DNA of 23,438 bases from Blastomyces gilchristii SLH14081 (Eukaryota; Ascomycota; Eurotiomycetes; Onygenales; Ajellomycetaceae). The DNA is taken from contig NW_003101613.1 of the NCBI RefSeq assembly GCF_000003855.2, forward strand, positions 1 to 23,438, given 5' to 3'. The notes below the pieces were generated by a model that saw only the letters and a list, made by a program, of their open reading frames with translations, was not told where the DNA came from and did not search any database. A program made the position numbers and the translations under genes. Positions 1 to 10,066 of this stretch are shown piece by piece (position 1 is the first letter of the stretch; each line of letters begins with the position of its first letter).

Positions 1-2389
1 TATACTGCAGTACTGCTATTCTATAAGTATAAGAAGTATTAATAAACTCAGAATCTCAGGTTACTATAGTGTCTCTAAAGCTCACAGAGTGAATGAGCTA
101 AGTGATGAAAACTGAGAATCTGCTCTTATAATAAGCAGGATGTGAGAACTCAGATCTGAGAACTGAGAGACTTATAAGAGTTATCTTTGAATTACAAGAT
201 CTCTCTGAAGTCTGAAGAAGATTTACAGAAACTGTGATTATCACAGATATCACAGATAATATATACTTGAGACTTATATAACTTCAAAGATATAATCTGC
301 ATATAGCTGTTCATGAGTCAGGTTTATACTTTCAATCAGTGTTAGTAGACTTATTTATAGAGATAGAATCAGTTAATGCTGTAAAGTTAATTAGAGAAGA
401 CAAGCTCATCTATATAATAACTTTATAAATGTCTGAGAACTTCATGATTATGAAAACTGAGCTTCAGATATCAGAGAAATACTGAGATCTTACAGAGATA
501 TTCAGCTTAGTAAAGATAGCTGAGCTTTCTTCTTATCATGAGAAGAATCTGATAATAGATTTGATAGAAGAACAGAAACTCTTCTGAGAATCAATCTATA
601 AGCTCTCTTATTATGAGACAGAGATCTTACAGATCTATGTGAAGAAGAATCTGAATAATGACTTTATCTGATCTTCACAGGTCTCTGCAGAAGCCTCTGT
701 GATATTTATAAAGAAGAAGAATGAAGATCTTAAATTATGTATAGACTATTATAATCTGAACTTCAAGATAATAAAGATTGCTATTCTCTGTCTATGATTA
801 AGAATGTGATCAATCATCTCATAAGAGCTGTTATATTCATATAACTGAATGTAATTAATATATATACACAGCTGTGAATATGATCTGAGAATGAATAAAA
901 GACTGTCTTTAGAACTACACTGAAATTGTTTGAATATCTAGTAATATCTTTTAATTTGACTAATATTCTCATAATATTTCAGTCTTTCATTAATAAAACA
1001 CTTCATGTATATCTGAATATCTTTGTAATAATATATCTAGATAATGTGATAATATACTCTGTGAAGAACAAAAAACACACTGAGTATGTGTAAAGTATAT
1101 TGAAGATCTTAGATGAGACAGAACTGTATATTAAGCTTATAAAGTACAACTTCAGTATTCATCAAATTAATTTTCTAGAACATATAATTATCACAGATAA
1201 TATTCAGATGAAATCTTTACAGATTGAGACTATTCTATTATAATCAGAGTCAACTAGTATTCATGAGATTCATATCTTTCTAAGCTTTGTGAATTTCTAT
1301 AGATAGTTTATCTTTATATTCATAAGAATCTTCTTAATTCTTACAGACATGCTGAAGAGTGAAAATAAGAAGAAGTCATTTCATAAATAAAGAATGAAAA
1401 GATTATTAAGAAGAAAGAACTGTAAGAACTTTCTTATCTCAGAAACTTACAGAGTCTTTACAAGATTGAAACAGATATTTATAAATACAGTGATACTGTT
1501 TCACTTTAATTTCTTACTCTTAATTAGATTAAAAACAGATATTTTCTTCTTTATAATTTCAGAAATAGTCTTATAACTACAGTTAAATAAGAACTGAGTT
1601 TCAGTGATCTTTTTCTTAGAAAAGATATAACTCACAGAGATTAAGTATAACATTTATAATCATGAGCTTTCTATAATAGTGAAATTTTTTCATCACTGAT
1701 ATCACTACTTTGAAAGTCTTATAACAGTGATTACTATTAGAACTGATTATAAGAGCTTATAATAGTTTACTTTAATCAAGAAACTCTCATAGTAACAGAT
1801 TCACTGATCTCAGAGACTGAGTGAATTCTGATTCAAGATAGAGTATATCAAGAGAACTAAGAACTCAGCAGATAAATTCTCTCATATATCTGACTATATT
1901 AAGAAGATCAGAGTAACAGATATAGAGAGACTAGAAAAGAAAGAAAAGCTTCACAGAATGCTTGAACTGAGTGTTATAAAGAAATTAACTGAAGAGTCTC
2001 TCAATTCTCTATAAGAGAAGAGAGAAGAGAGAGAGAAGAAGTCTGTATAATCACTTCTTATAACACTAAGAGTTAACACTCTGAGAATCTTTATAAGAAT
2101 TCTTGAAGAGAGTATCTATAATCTGAACAGTTTATAAGCTTTGAGAAGTATTATAGAAGATCTGATATAAGAAGAAACAGAGTATAAGTCTTTATAAGAT
2201 CTTCTATTCAGATTATCTGAACTGTAACTGAAGAATGAATATACTCAGTATATTCAGAAACTGCTTATAACAGAGATTAATTCTACAGAAATAAAGAATT
2301 GAAGAGACTTAAATAATCTCTTATAAAGAGAGAACTGAATATATATATCTATAAATAAGTTTCTATATATAGAACTTATTAAAAGATAT

Positions 2390-3370
2390 CATAACTCTTC
2401 TTTAGCAGATTATTTTATAGATATTAGAATTTATAAGTTACTTATAAGAAAATACTTCTGATCAAAGATATGAGAACTGATAAAGAAGATAGTAAATTCT
2501 TATACTGTTTATCAGAATTCATAGATAGTATGATTCACACTATATAAAGAACTTACTTCTTCATTCATCTTATAGAAACCTTGAAAACAGCTAGAAATGA
2601 ATATTCTTATAAGTCTCTCTGAAAGTAAGAATATATATAATATCTATTTTAGCAGTGTGCTGATGATAGTACATTACTTTATTAAGATGATATACTTTAT
2701 ACTCACTTATAAGAACTTAAAGTTAAAGAATTTGACTTATATCTTTATCTATAATATGATTCAGTTGCATGAATTATCTATGTATATTATCTTAGATAGA
2801 GAATTAATCTTTATAAGAGAGTTCTGATCTGATCTGATAATTATACTAAAGATCTTATAAGATTTAAGTACAGCTTTTCATTAATAAATAGATAATCAGA
2901 TAGAGTATCTGATAAGTATATTAAAACAGTATCTACAGTGCTTTGTTAACTATAATCAGAATGACTGAGTGTATTAATTATCACTTATAAAGTTTATATA
3001 CAATAACTTAAAGTATGTCAGCACAGATAAAACTCTCTTTGAGATACTTATTAAGACTTATCTATGAATAATCTTAATGAATCTATAAGAGTATACTATA
3101 GAGTGTGATAATATCTGTGAATGAGCTAAGAGAATTCAGAATATCTAAGAGAAAGTCTGTGAATTCTTGAGAAAGATTCAAGAGTATCAGAAGAGATACT
3201 ATAACTTCAAGCATATTATAAAGAGTTTCAAGAAAGATGATAGAGTCTGACTGAGTCTAGAAAATATTATTATATAAAGATCTAGTAAGAAGCTGAATCT
3301 CTTATAAACAGAGTCTTATAAAATTGTAAAGAAAGTTAGCTTATAGTTCTATAAATTAAAACTGTTATCT
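2390..3370 (+). other. integrase domain relic, copy A
   Basis: The integrase would join retrotransposon cDNA to the host chromosome. Its N-terminal HHCC zinc motif is ruined: one His survives (YHN), the second has become Tyr (LADYF), and both Cys are Tyr (codons 2501-2503 and 2510-2512). In the core the first catalytic Asp is now Asn (2600-2602), while the DRE region (second Asp) and a downstream Glu in QIEYL can still be read. These are all single G-to-A or C-to-T changes. The rest follows the usual order of core followed by a C-terminal segment leading to the chromodomain. Confidence 0.85.
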
Positions 3371-3479
3371 AAGTTGTAGATATACAATGTTTTTTTATAT
3401 CTCTTTACTTTATAAATATAAGAAATTTTTAGAAGAGAACTCTGTGACTCATCACTCTATTTATAAAGCACTAGAGAGT

Positions 3480-3670
3480 GAAAGAGAATATCAGATTAAA
3501 GAAATTATTAACTCAGAGAAGCAAGATCATGAGCTCTAATTCAAGATTCAGTGATAAGAATATTCTGATAAGATAAATAAGTTCACTTAAGAATCATCTG
3601 AGCAGATAAAATATCTGCAGAAACTAAGATATCACTTTTATACTATAAATTCTGATAAGTCAGAATAATA
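3480..3670 (+). other. chromodomain relic at the end of pol, copy A
   Basis: The translation reads EYQIKEIINSEKQDHEL, then a broken stretch with KINKFT and ESSEQ, ending near NSDKSE. This follows the chromodomain plan: hydrophobic-E-x-I-hydrophobic-D-S-x start, a K/Y-x-hydrophobic-K-W strand, then a W-E-P-x-x-N-L segment. The Trp codons are stops. A chromodomain here defines the chromovirus branch, in which it is thought to steer integration to marked heterochromatin. The matching copy B segment is at about 18650-18840. Confidence 0.75.
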
Positions 3671-5496
3671 TAATCTTCACTAAGAATCTGATTATAACAA
3701 AGATATTAACACTGTTATTTATAAATTCTAGTCTATAAGATAATGAGTTTCTACTGAGATGAATAGTCTATAATATATAAAAAGAGAAGAAGAAATCATG
3801 TTCTCATTAAAAGCTAAAAAATACAGAAAATAAAAATAGAATCATGAACATAATTTAGAGATTAATAAAGAAAAAATAAAGAAAATCTATATTCATATTC
3901 TTAATATCTGTAAGACTCAATCTCTTTATAACTATTAATTTCTCTCTTCAAAGAAGCAGTGAGTATTATACTCATAATAGATAATTATTATATTTAATAT
4001 GAAGATTATCAGAAATGCACAGACTTTAAAGAAGCTGAACATCAGAATGCCTGCAGTTATAACAGAGTCTTAAAGACTGATTATCTGTGTGTGTGACTAG
4101 ATATCTCTTATAAAATGATATTCACTTTCTCAGTTATACTGAAGTATTCAGTTGAAAATTAATTGAGATATAAAGAGAGAGTTCATCTGCTCAGATCAAC
4201 TTCTATTACAAATTCATAGTATTCATATTATCTTAATTACTCAGATTTTACAGGCACTCAGAAACTTATCTCTTATTGATAATAAGATTATGAAAATATG
4301 CTGCAGTGTGAGAACTGTTGATAGAAAATCTAGACATATTTGTATATATCTGATCAGAGATTGTACAGACAGAGAGAGAGTAGTCATAGATCTGCAGAGC
4401 TGTAGAGAACACTGGCAGCACTGAGAGCTTCACAGAAACTGTCAGCTAGAATCTGTAAGAAATTACTTACAGAGAGACTTACAGCAAAGAGCAGAACTGC
4501 ACTGCTTGAAGTCAGAAACTGATCTGAAGAAGACACAGAATTGACTGCTGATCTGAAGATTAGATACAGTGATAAGTCTAAAGAAGATAAAAATACTGTT
4601 GTAAGTAGTGACATCTCTGCTTCATCAACTGATAGAAAGTAATCAAAGAAGTTATGAGAATATCTGTAAGAAGCTCAGCAATAGTCAGATATTATTCATA
4701 AAGATATTAAAATTGAAAAAAGATTTTTATTCTTGAGAAGTTCTTGAATTAATATACAGATATTATCAGAAATACTCTTTCTCTGATATTTAAGTGAAAA
4801 CACTTTATGAATGAATAAGAATATACACAGTTTATAAGAATGAAAGCTGTTATAGAAAAAGAAAAAAGAAGATAAGATTTATAAATAGATCTGAGATATT
4901 TATACTACTCTAGAGAGGTGTATTTATACTATAAATGATTTCATAGAACAGTTAGATCACTCTAGTAAATAAAGAGTGATTATGAATTACAGATCTGAAT
5001 CTTTCTATATGACTATAAAAAGTAATTACAGACTGTAAGCATCTTGATTCTATAATTCTACAGAGTTAATAAAAGAATTGAAAATTTCTCACAATTCTAC
5101 AGTGTTAAAGAATGATGATTCATGAGAATAAGTGAAAGATTAACTCATAAATACTTCTCTTTAATAGAGATAACATCACAGAGAGTGATTCATCTGTGAG
5201 ATGAATCTATATAATGATTATATAAGAATCTTGTAAAAATGATTGAGAGTCAACTGAAACTCTTCTATATAAAAGATATGAGATGAATCTATGTAATAGT
5301 CAGAGAAGAATCTGCAGATTATAAAGAATCTTATAAAATAAGAAACTGAGTGACAGACTCTTTTTTCTTTATAATAACAAGGAATTTTTCCTCACTGAGA
5401 TTTTTTATAGATATGAAGAGTTTTTAATAAGTATCACTGCAGTACTGAGCTGATTCTATGAAATTTCTCAGTGAAAGGCTTTGCAGCCAAAGTCTT
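3671..5496 (+). pseudogene. gypsy 3' accessory region with decayed ORF, copy A
   Basis: About 1.8 kb lie between the chromodomain and the purine tract, much more than the short spacer usual in fungal gypsy elements. The region is kept along its length in copy B. The plus strand shows protein-like stretches. One has Cys/Tyr pairs that are Cys in copy B (copy A near 3970-4025). Another is a charged, Leu-rich stretch read between stops at 4403 and 4520 (LRASQKLSARICKKLL then TERLTAKSR), which looks coiled-coil-like, followed by an acidic stretch rich in Glu, Asp and Ser. I do not recognise the family. The minus-strand open frame over 4384-4614 is its shadow. Confidence 0.5.
5196..5310 (+). repeat. 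about 83-bp tandem repeat, 1.4 units (copy A)
   Basis: A unit starting GTGAGATGAATC (5196) starts again near 5278 with GATGAATCTATGTAATAG and then runs out. Copy B has one extra full unit at the matching place (20362-20560). The repeat is non-coding and sits upstream of the purine tract. Confidence 0.6.
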
Positions 5497-5509
5497 AGAG
5501 AGAAGAGAG
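5497..5509 (+). promoter_or_regulatory. polypurine tract, copy A
   Basis: Thirteen unbroken purines (AGAGAGAAGAGAG) end two bases before the LTR start TGTAAGAA. This is the normal place for the plus-strand DNA primer of an LTR retrotransposon. The counterpart in copy B is 20753-20765. Confidence 0.7.
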
Positions 5510-5511
5510 TA

Positions 5512-5769
5512 TGTAAGAAATCTCACTTCTCACAGATTCTTTATCTCTATTTCTATCTCTCATATAATTAATAGAATTAGTGACTCTTGACTACATATAA
5601 CTATATAAACTGAAGTTCATGAATACTATTCATAACTCAGCTTGAATACTATTATATATTTAATCTCTACATTTTATCTTTCTACTGTGAATACTTCTAG
5701 TAGTTAACAGTACATATCACATCAAGCTGTAAACATCTGAATAATCACCTGCGAGTACTTATTCTTACA
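5512..5769 (+). repeat. 3' LTR, copy A (258 bp)
   Basis: The LTR starts TGTAAGAA and ends TTCTTACA, a perfect 8-bp inverted terminal repeat of the TG...CA type, and it is preceded by a purine tract. The LTR of copy B has the same length, 258 bp. TATATAA at 5602-5608 is a possible core promoter; it is altered in copy B. The base after the LTR falls straight into hAT transposase sequence. The 5-bp target duplication cannot be checked because the other end is outside the window. Confidence 0.85.
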
Positions 5770-6025
5770 TTGTATCAGATGATTAATCATTGATTATAAT
5801 ACTCTGATTAGAACAAGATTCAGATATTAAAACTTTCTGATATAAAGTAAACTTAGTTGAAATATATAATTGATTTACTGTTTCAGTTTTATAAGATAAC
5901 TAAGATAGTTTCAATTACTTATATATTAATACTGCAGTCAGTCTGCTAAGTGTATGATAGTTTATTTACTTATCTTGAGAAGCAGTTAAATCACTCAAAA
6001 AGAAATTCAGTTTGAAATAATACTA

Positions 6026-6043
6026 TAGTACAGGCTATTATTA
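6026..6043. repeat. SINE target-site duplication, left
   Basis: The 18 bases TAGTACAGGCTATTATTA recur without a mismatch at 6410-6427. The right hAT copy has only one version of this site (around 7891-7915), so that copy is the empty site. Confidence 0.85.
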
Positions 6044-6409
6044 TTATTATTATTATTCTTTCATTATACTTATATGCAAGTGAAGCTTATGATGAGTCCT
6101 TGTGTGATGAGAAATACAGGCCAAGTGTTGATTATACAGGAGGAAAATACAGGTGTTGAGATCACTCTAAGATAATAAGAACATAGGAAATACAGAGAAG
6201 TGACAATTAGATACATGTGATAATAACTTCCCAGCTCAGAAACATAGAGTGATTTATTAAAGTGATTTGTACATCTCTGTATTTATTAGAAACCTGAGAT
6301 GCTTGAGCTCTGAATTTAATGTATTCTCTGCGCGTTTCGAACTCACACATGTTGATTTCCCACGCCAAGGTGCTACCGGGTGGCTGTATTAATCATTCAG
6401 TCACTGAGG
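6044..6409 (-). mobile_element. tRNA-derived SINE, little mutated
   Basis: This is a 366-bp insertion between perfect 18-bp direct repeats. Read on the minus strand, it begins near 6409. It has an A-box-like TAGCACCTTGG (6365-6375) and a B-box-like GAGTTCGAAAC (6334-6344), followed by a unique body and a tail GAAAG(AATAAT)n running into the target. It has no protein-coding capacity. Unlike its surroundings it keeps many CpG sites (GCGCGTTTCGAAC, CCACGCC, TACCGGG), so it is either young or too short for RIP to recognise. Its 3' end resembles that of the LINE in this window. Confidence 0.8.
6334..6375 (-). promoter_or_regulatory. internal RNA polymerase III promoter (A and B boxes) of the SINE
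   Basis: The B box is GAGTTCGAAAC (consensus GGTTCGANNCC) at 6334-6344 and the A box is TAGCACCTTGG (consensus TRGCNNARNGG) at 6365-6375, with 20 bases between them on the minus strand. Sequence and order fit a type 2 tRNA-like promoter. The A-to-B spacing is short compared with a full tRNA, which suggests that the head is diverged. Confidence 0.6.
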
Positions 6410-6427
6410 TAGTACAGGCTATTATTA
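6410..6427. repeat. SINE target-site duplication, right
   Basis: This is a perfect copy of 6026-6043. The hAT reading frame resumes directly after it (ITVRNKQIYY). Confidence 0.85.
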
Positions 6428-6866
6428 CTGTAAGAAATAAACAAATATATTATTTCAGTAAAACTGAACAATCTTTTACAGAGTACTATACTATAGCAGC
6501 TCTATTAGGTTTCTTCTATTAAGTTAATATCTATACTTCTCAAGATTGAATAGAGAAGAAATGAGACTTATATATTAAATTAGTTTAAGACTACTACAAT
6601 ATTAACTATCAGAGATTTAAATAAACAGATATTAGAGATATAAAGACAGTGAAATACAATTCTCTAAAAAGTAATAATCTTTAATAATACTTCATATTAT
6701 ATAGAACTATAATACTAACTTTGAAACAGAACTTATATATATTAATTATAACTGAAAATCAGATAAAACTATATACTTATCAAACTGAATTTAACTACTA
6801 TCTTTAAGATAATCTGATAACTTTACATAATAAATCAATTTTAAAGTTATAAAAAATTGTTAAGAG

Positions 6867-6967
6867 TACACTGACCGGCAGGATCATGAATTTCACATTT
6901 GATCTCATTTGATCTAATCTCATACATTTCTTAGCATGAGTCTCACTAGAACTAAGTATTAAAAAAA
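6867..6967 (+). mobile_element. end of a hAT-type MITE-family element inserted in the left hAT copy
   Basis: From TACACTGACCGGC onward, this stretch matches the left end of the complete MITE at 22299 (TAGACTGACCGCT), including GATCTCATTTGATC and TACATTTCTTAGC. The match runs to the run of A near 6967. The join falls exactly where the left hAT copy stops matching the right copy, so the element inserted at that point. Its far end is not seen: the sequence beyond 6967 does not match the MITE clearly, and no second terminal repeat was found before the right hAT copy. Confidence 0.7.
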
Positions 6968-7249
6968 TCTGAAAATGAATCATTTCTGAGAGAAATGATG
7001 TGAAAAATAATCAGATTTAACATAAGAACAGTGAAATGAGAGTAATTTCTCAGAATAAACTATGAAAGATGATCATTCTTTCAAAATCAGAATAAGACTG
7101 AGACTGAAGATTAAATTCAGTCTCATTCAATTTATTTAGTAATTACTTATATAATCAGAATTTAGTAATAATTATTGATAATACTTATGAAATAATTAAA
7201 TACATTCTTGTATAAGTTTATTCTTTACTTTCTTATGAAAACTACACTT
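6968..7249. other. unassigned spacer between the two hAT copies
   Basis: This AT-rich sequence without a readable gene holds either the remaining interior of the element that starts at 6867 or the 3' flank and terminal repeat of the right-hand hAT element. I could not place the boundary between the two. Short local inverted repeats are present (CATTTCTGAGAGAAATG near 6981-6997). Confidence 0.4.
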
Positions 7250-9480
7250 CTCTGATATACTGTGATCAGAGATATTATACTGTCTGATAATTCTATGTTT
7301 TATAATCATAAGTTTCTTAATTATTTCTTCTTATAATTTTCTCTGATAATAGTGATAAATATCTCAGCTTCAGTTGAACTTTCACTTCATTCTCATCTCT
7401 GCTAATGAAATTGTTAAAATATTATATATTATTAATACAACAGTTGAATATGTACTCTTAACAATTTTTCATAACTCTAGAATTGATTTGATATATAAAT
7501 TCATCAGATTATCTTGAAGATAGCAGTTAAATTCAGTTTTATAAGTATATAATTTTGCCTGATTTTCAGTTGCAATCAATATATACAAGTTCTGTTTCAA
7601 AGTTAGTATTATAGTTCTATATAATATGAAGTATTATCAAAAATCATTACTTACTAGAGAATTGTATTTCACTGTCTTTATATCTCTAACATCTGCTCAT
7701 TCAAATCTCTGATAGTTAGTATTGTAGTAGTCTCAGACTAATTTAATATATAAGTCTCATTTCTTCTCTATTCAATCTTGAGAAGTGTACATATTAACTT
7801 GATAAGAGAGATCTAGTAGAGCTGCTATAGTATAATACTCTGTAAAAGATTGTTCAGTTTTACTGTAATAATATATCAGTTTATTTCTTACAGTAATAAT
7901 AGTCTATGCTATAATATCATCTCAAACTGAATTTCTTTTTAAGTGATTTAACTGCTTCTTAAGATAAGTAAATAAACTGTTATACACTTATCAGACTGAC
8001 TGCAGCATTGATATATAAGTGATTAAGACTGTTTTCATTATCTTATAAAACTGAAACAGTAAATCAGTCACAAATTTCAACTGAGTTCACTTCATATCAG
8101 AAAGTTTTAATATCTGAATCTTTTTCTAATTAGAGTATTATACTTAATAATCAATTATCTAATATAATTAAAGAGTCTGAATAGTTATCTTATATATTGA
8201 ACTTTATTATATTCTAATATTGTGTATCATATTTAGTGATATGACTAATTTGTTTGTTTATTAAATATTATGAAATTATTATTATTGTTTAGAGAAGATA
8301 GAAATTGCATTAGTAATGTTTCAAATCTGTGATATTTAAATTATTAGTCAATCTATTCAAAATTAACAGTAATATTATCAAAAAGTATTATTAAAAAGCA
8401 ATATTAAAAAGTGTTATTGAAAAACATTATCTTTTATAAAGTAAATGTAAAAGTTACTTGAGTAATCACTTTCATCTCATTCTCATCTCAAGAACCAGCT
8501 ATCTTATTATTTATTTTCTTAATATTAAGATTCTTTATCAGTGTTTGTATCACAAGTTAAATCATATGAATAATGCAGAGAATATAACCTTATTTATTAT
8601 TTCAGAAATACAAAGTTAATTTTTACTCTAAGCTCTTCATTATAGTGTAGTTATTCACAGCATTATCAGTTATAATTATAAGAAGACTGAGACTAATATC
8701 TTAATAGTTATTTTTAATCACTGTTATTAATATCTCTGTTATATAATTCTCAGTATAACTACTAATTAATGATTTAAATTCAATTAATATCTATTGATAA
8801 GTTCAGTTCTTATCAATATAATAACATATAACTCTTATAAATGTAAGATTATTTATACTAGTTGAAACATTCACTGTGAGAGATACTCTTTAATAATTCT
8901 TCAACTCTGATTCTAGATATTATATATTGACTTTATAGTATATCTTGAGATTAAACTGAAGACATAATTGATGTAGAATATAAAGATTTGAATTAAGCAT
9001 TTAAAGAAGTGTTTGAAATTCAGAATTTTCAATTGATTAAAGAGAAAGATTCAGAGATATACATATATAAAGTAATTATTCACAGAAGTTATTAGATGAG
9101 AGTTATGAAATCAGAGTACTGATATATAATTATTTTTGCATAATTTTCTTCAAATTAGAAAGTTAGTATTATTAAAAATCATTATCTAATAGAGTAACTT
9201 ATCAGCTTAGTAGTAATTTACTGCTTATTTTTGTTTTATTATCTATATTCTAATGACTTTAGATGTTGAAAGATTTTATCAGAGCTATGATCAGTTTATA
9301 ATAAATGTTTCTGAATCAAGTTACAGTAATTACAGTAGAGAGATAACTCTTCAGTAATCTATAATATAATCTATTAATAATTATTTCACAGTTTATCTTA
9401 ATATTTACATTGAGTTTTTCATACATTTCATGACCTGAAATCAGATATGAAGAATGAAGTAGTTATTTATTATAATTAAA
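7250..9480 (-). pseudogene. hAT transposase relic, right copy (nearly full length)
   Basis: Read on the minus strand, the domains come in hAT order. An N-terminal part lies around 9480-9050. Then comes IENSEFQTLL near 9020, NVSTSINNLTF near 8850 (the catalytic core's STxxxLTFD strand), and LLIIITDNAVNN at about 8650-8680, the well-kept (T)DNAxNN motif. This is followed by GYILCIIHMI with a stop in place of Gln/Trp, and NIKKINNKIAGS near 8500. The C-terminal dimerisation domain at about 7290-7450 reads LELWKIVKSTY then SLAEM, DIYHYYQRKL. Trp and Gln codons are now stops. At least three minus-strand segments look like short introns (ends near 7650, 9186 and 8440). The inactive gene is on the strand opposite to gypsy copy A. 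Confidence 0.75.
7453..8167. repeat. inverted duplicate of the left hAT copy
   Basis: This segment is the reverse complement of 5770-6866 without the SINE. The two arms are about 715 bp each and the bases between 6867 and 7452 separate them. The arms differ mainly by transitions. The outer limit (8167 with 5770) is set by the gypsy LTR and the inner limit (7453 with 6868) by the MITE-type insertion. Neither limit is the natural end of the duplication. Confidence 0.8.
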
Positions 9481-10066
9481 AGAGAGTATTCTGTATTAAA
9501 TTGTAAATAATATAGACTTTATAATTCACAGTGACTTCTTAAAGAGTGTATGAATCTTCAATAGAAGTGAAAGAAATGAAAGAAGTAAATTGAGAAGATA
9601 TAATAAAGATTTAAAAAAGATAATAATTTATTTTTAATAAAGATAATAACTGATCACTGATGTGTATAAGAAGAATTATTATAAGAGAAAATAATCTTCT
9701 TTCTTAGCTTAGTTATAATTTTAGTACTAACTCAGATTGAATATTATTAATGTATAAAAGTAAATAAACAATCTTAATTAATCTCTGATATATTTCTTGA
9801 AATATATTAATATTATGAAAGAGAGTATTATTAAATTACATTATCAGATGATATTATTAAAAATATATTAATATTATCAATATTAATATTGAAAAAATAT
9901 TGATACTTATATATTATAGTGATTTGTGAATCATGATAGTTAAATATATATATATATATATTATTTCTAACATTGATTACAACTTGTACAATAATTTTTG
10001 AAAACTCAAAATTAATTTTAGTTATTAACAATTATGAACTTATAACTAACTAATATAAAAAGAAAA
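9481..10066. other. unassigned AT-rich stretch
   Basis: I see no supported gene. It includes the presumed upstream flank or first exon of the minus-strand hAT gene, an (AT)n run at 9943-9962 and several short TATTATTA patches at 9825-9895. The small minus-strand open frame at 9831-10031 is low-complexity (Ile, Asn, Tyr) and is not believed. Confidence 0.4.

Larger units (their letters stand above)
1..3720 (+). pseudogene. gypsy pol relic, copy A (PR-RT-RH-IN-chromodomain)
   Basis: This is the decayed pol of copy A. The protease active site reads NSE instead of DSG (Asn codon 45-47). RT motifs run over about 480-1310: KKKNEDLKLCIDYYNLN near 710-765, FEYLVMSFNLTN near 930-965, and YLDN in place of YxDD at 1034-1045. 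RNase H follows at about 1520-1760 (KTD and NHEL remain). The integrase zinc-binding motif is at about 2395-2515, its core at 2597-3110 and the chromodomain at 3480-3670. Compared with copy B, one base is missing near 780, which puts YLDN out of frame with the protease. Many Trp, Arg and Gln codons are stops. The 76-codon open stretch at 2597-2827 is only a stop-free piece of the integrase core, not a separate gene. Confidence 0.9.
1..5769 (+). mobile_element. Ty3/gypsy chromovirus, copy A (left end outside window)
   Basis: This is an LTR retrotransposon of the chromodomain-bearing Ty3/gypsy class. It starts inside the protease at base 1, and base 1 lines up with about 13303 of copy B, so the 5' LTR and gag lie beyond the window. 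The order is protease, RT, RNase H, integrase, chromodomain, about 1.8 kb of accessory sequence, purine tract and 3' LTR. Nearly all differences from copy B are C/T or G/A transitions, often CA versus TA, as expected for RIP acting on each copy separately. The element ends at 5769 inside a hAT transposase gene, so it inserted into that gene. It cannot be autonomous now. Confidence 0.9.
5770..6866 (+). pseudogene. hAT transposase relic, left copy (C-terminal half)
   Basis: This is the inverted counterpart of 7453-8167. The 5' part was cut off by gypsy copy A and the 3' part by a hAT-type element at 6867. After removal of the SINE at 6044-6409 the reading continues as ITVRNKQIYYFSKTEQSFTE and AALLGFFY, then DWIEKK where a stop replaces Trp. 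This matches the (N)KxxxYYSKTD...A.LxHP...W...W..(E)W(I/L) region found before the dimerisation domain in fungal hAT transposases. The enzyme would cut and paste hAT DNA. The dimerisation domain itself is missing in this copy. The open frame over 6319-6522 is a chance join of SINE and hAT sequence. Confidence 0.65.

Noticed and set aside
2597..2827. Small membrane-protein-like gene (and its twin at 17762-17992)
   Set aside because: The Ile/Phe-rich sequence is the mutated gypsy integrase core, recognised by SxSKNIY, IVDYF and DIISDRES in the two copies.
4384..4614. 76-codon Ser/Leu-rich minus-strand open frame
   Set aside because: It is the opposite-strand shadow of the charged accessory ORF stretch of gypsy copy A; copy B does not keep it open.
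6037..6057. Independent (ATT)n microsatellite
   Set aside because: It is the SINE tail running into the ATTATTA of the target duplication, not a separate repeat.
6319..6522. 67-codon plus-strand open frame
   Set aside because: It starts in the SINE head and continues into the hAT relic; the join was made by the insertion, so it is not an ancestral gene.
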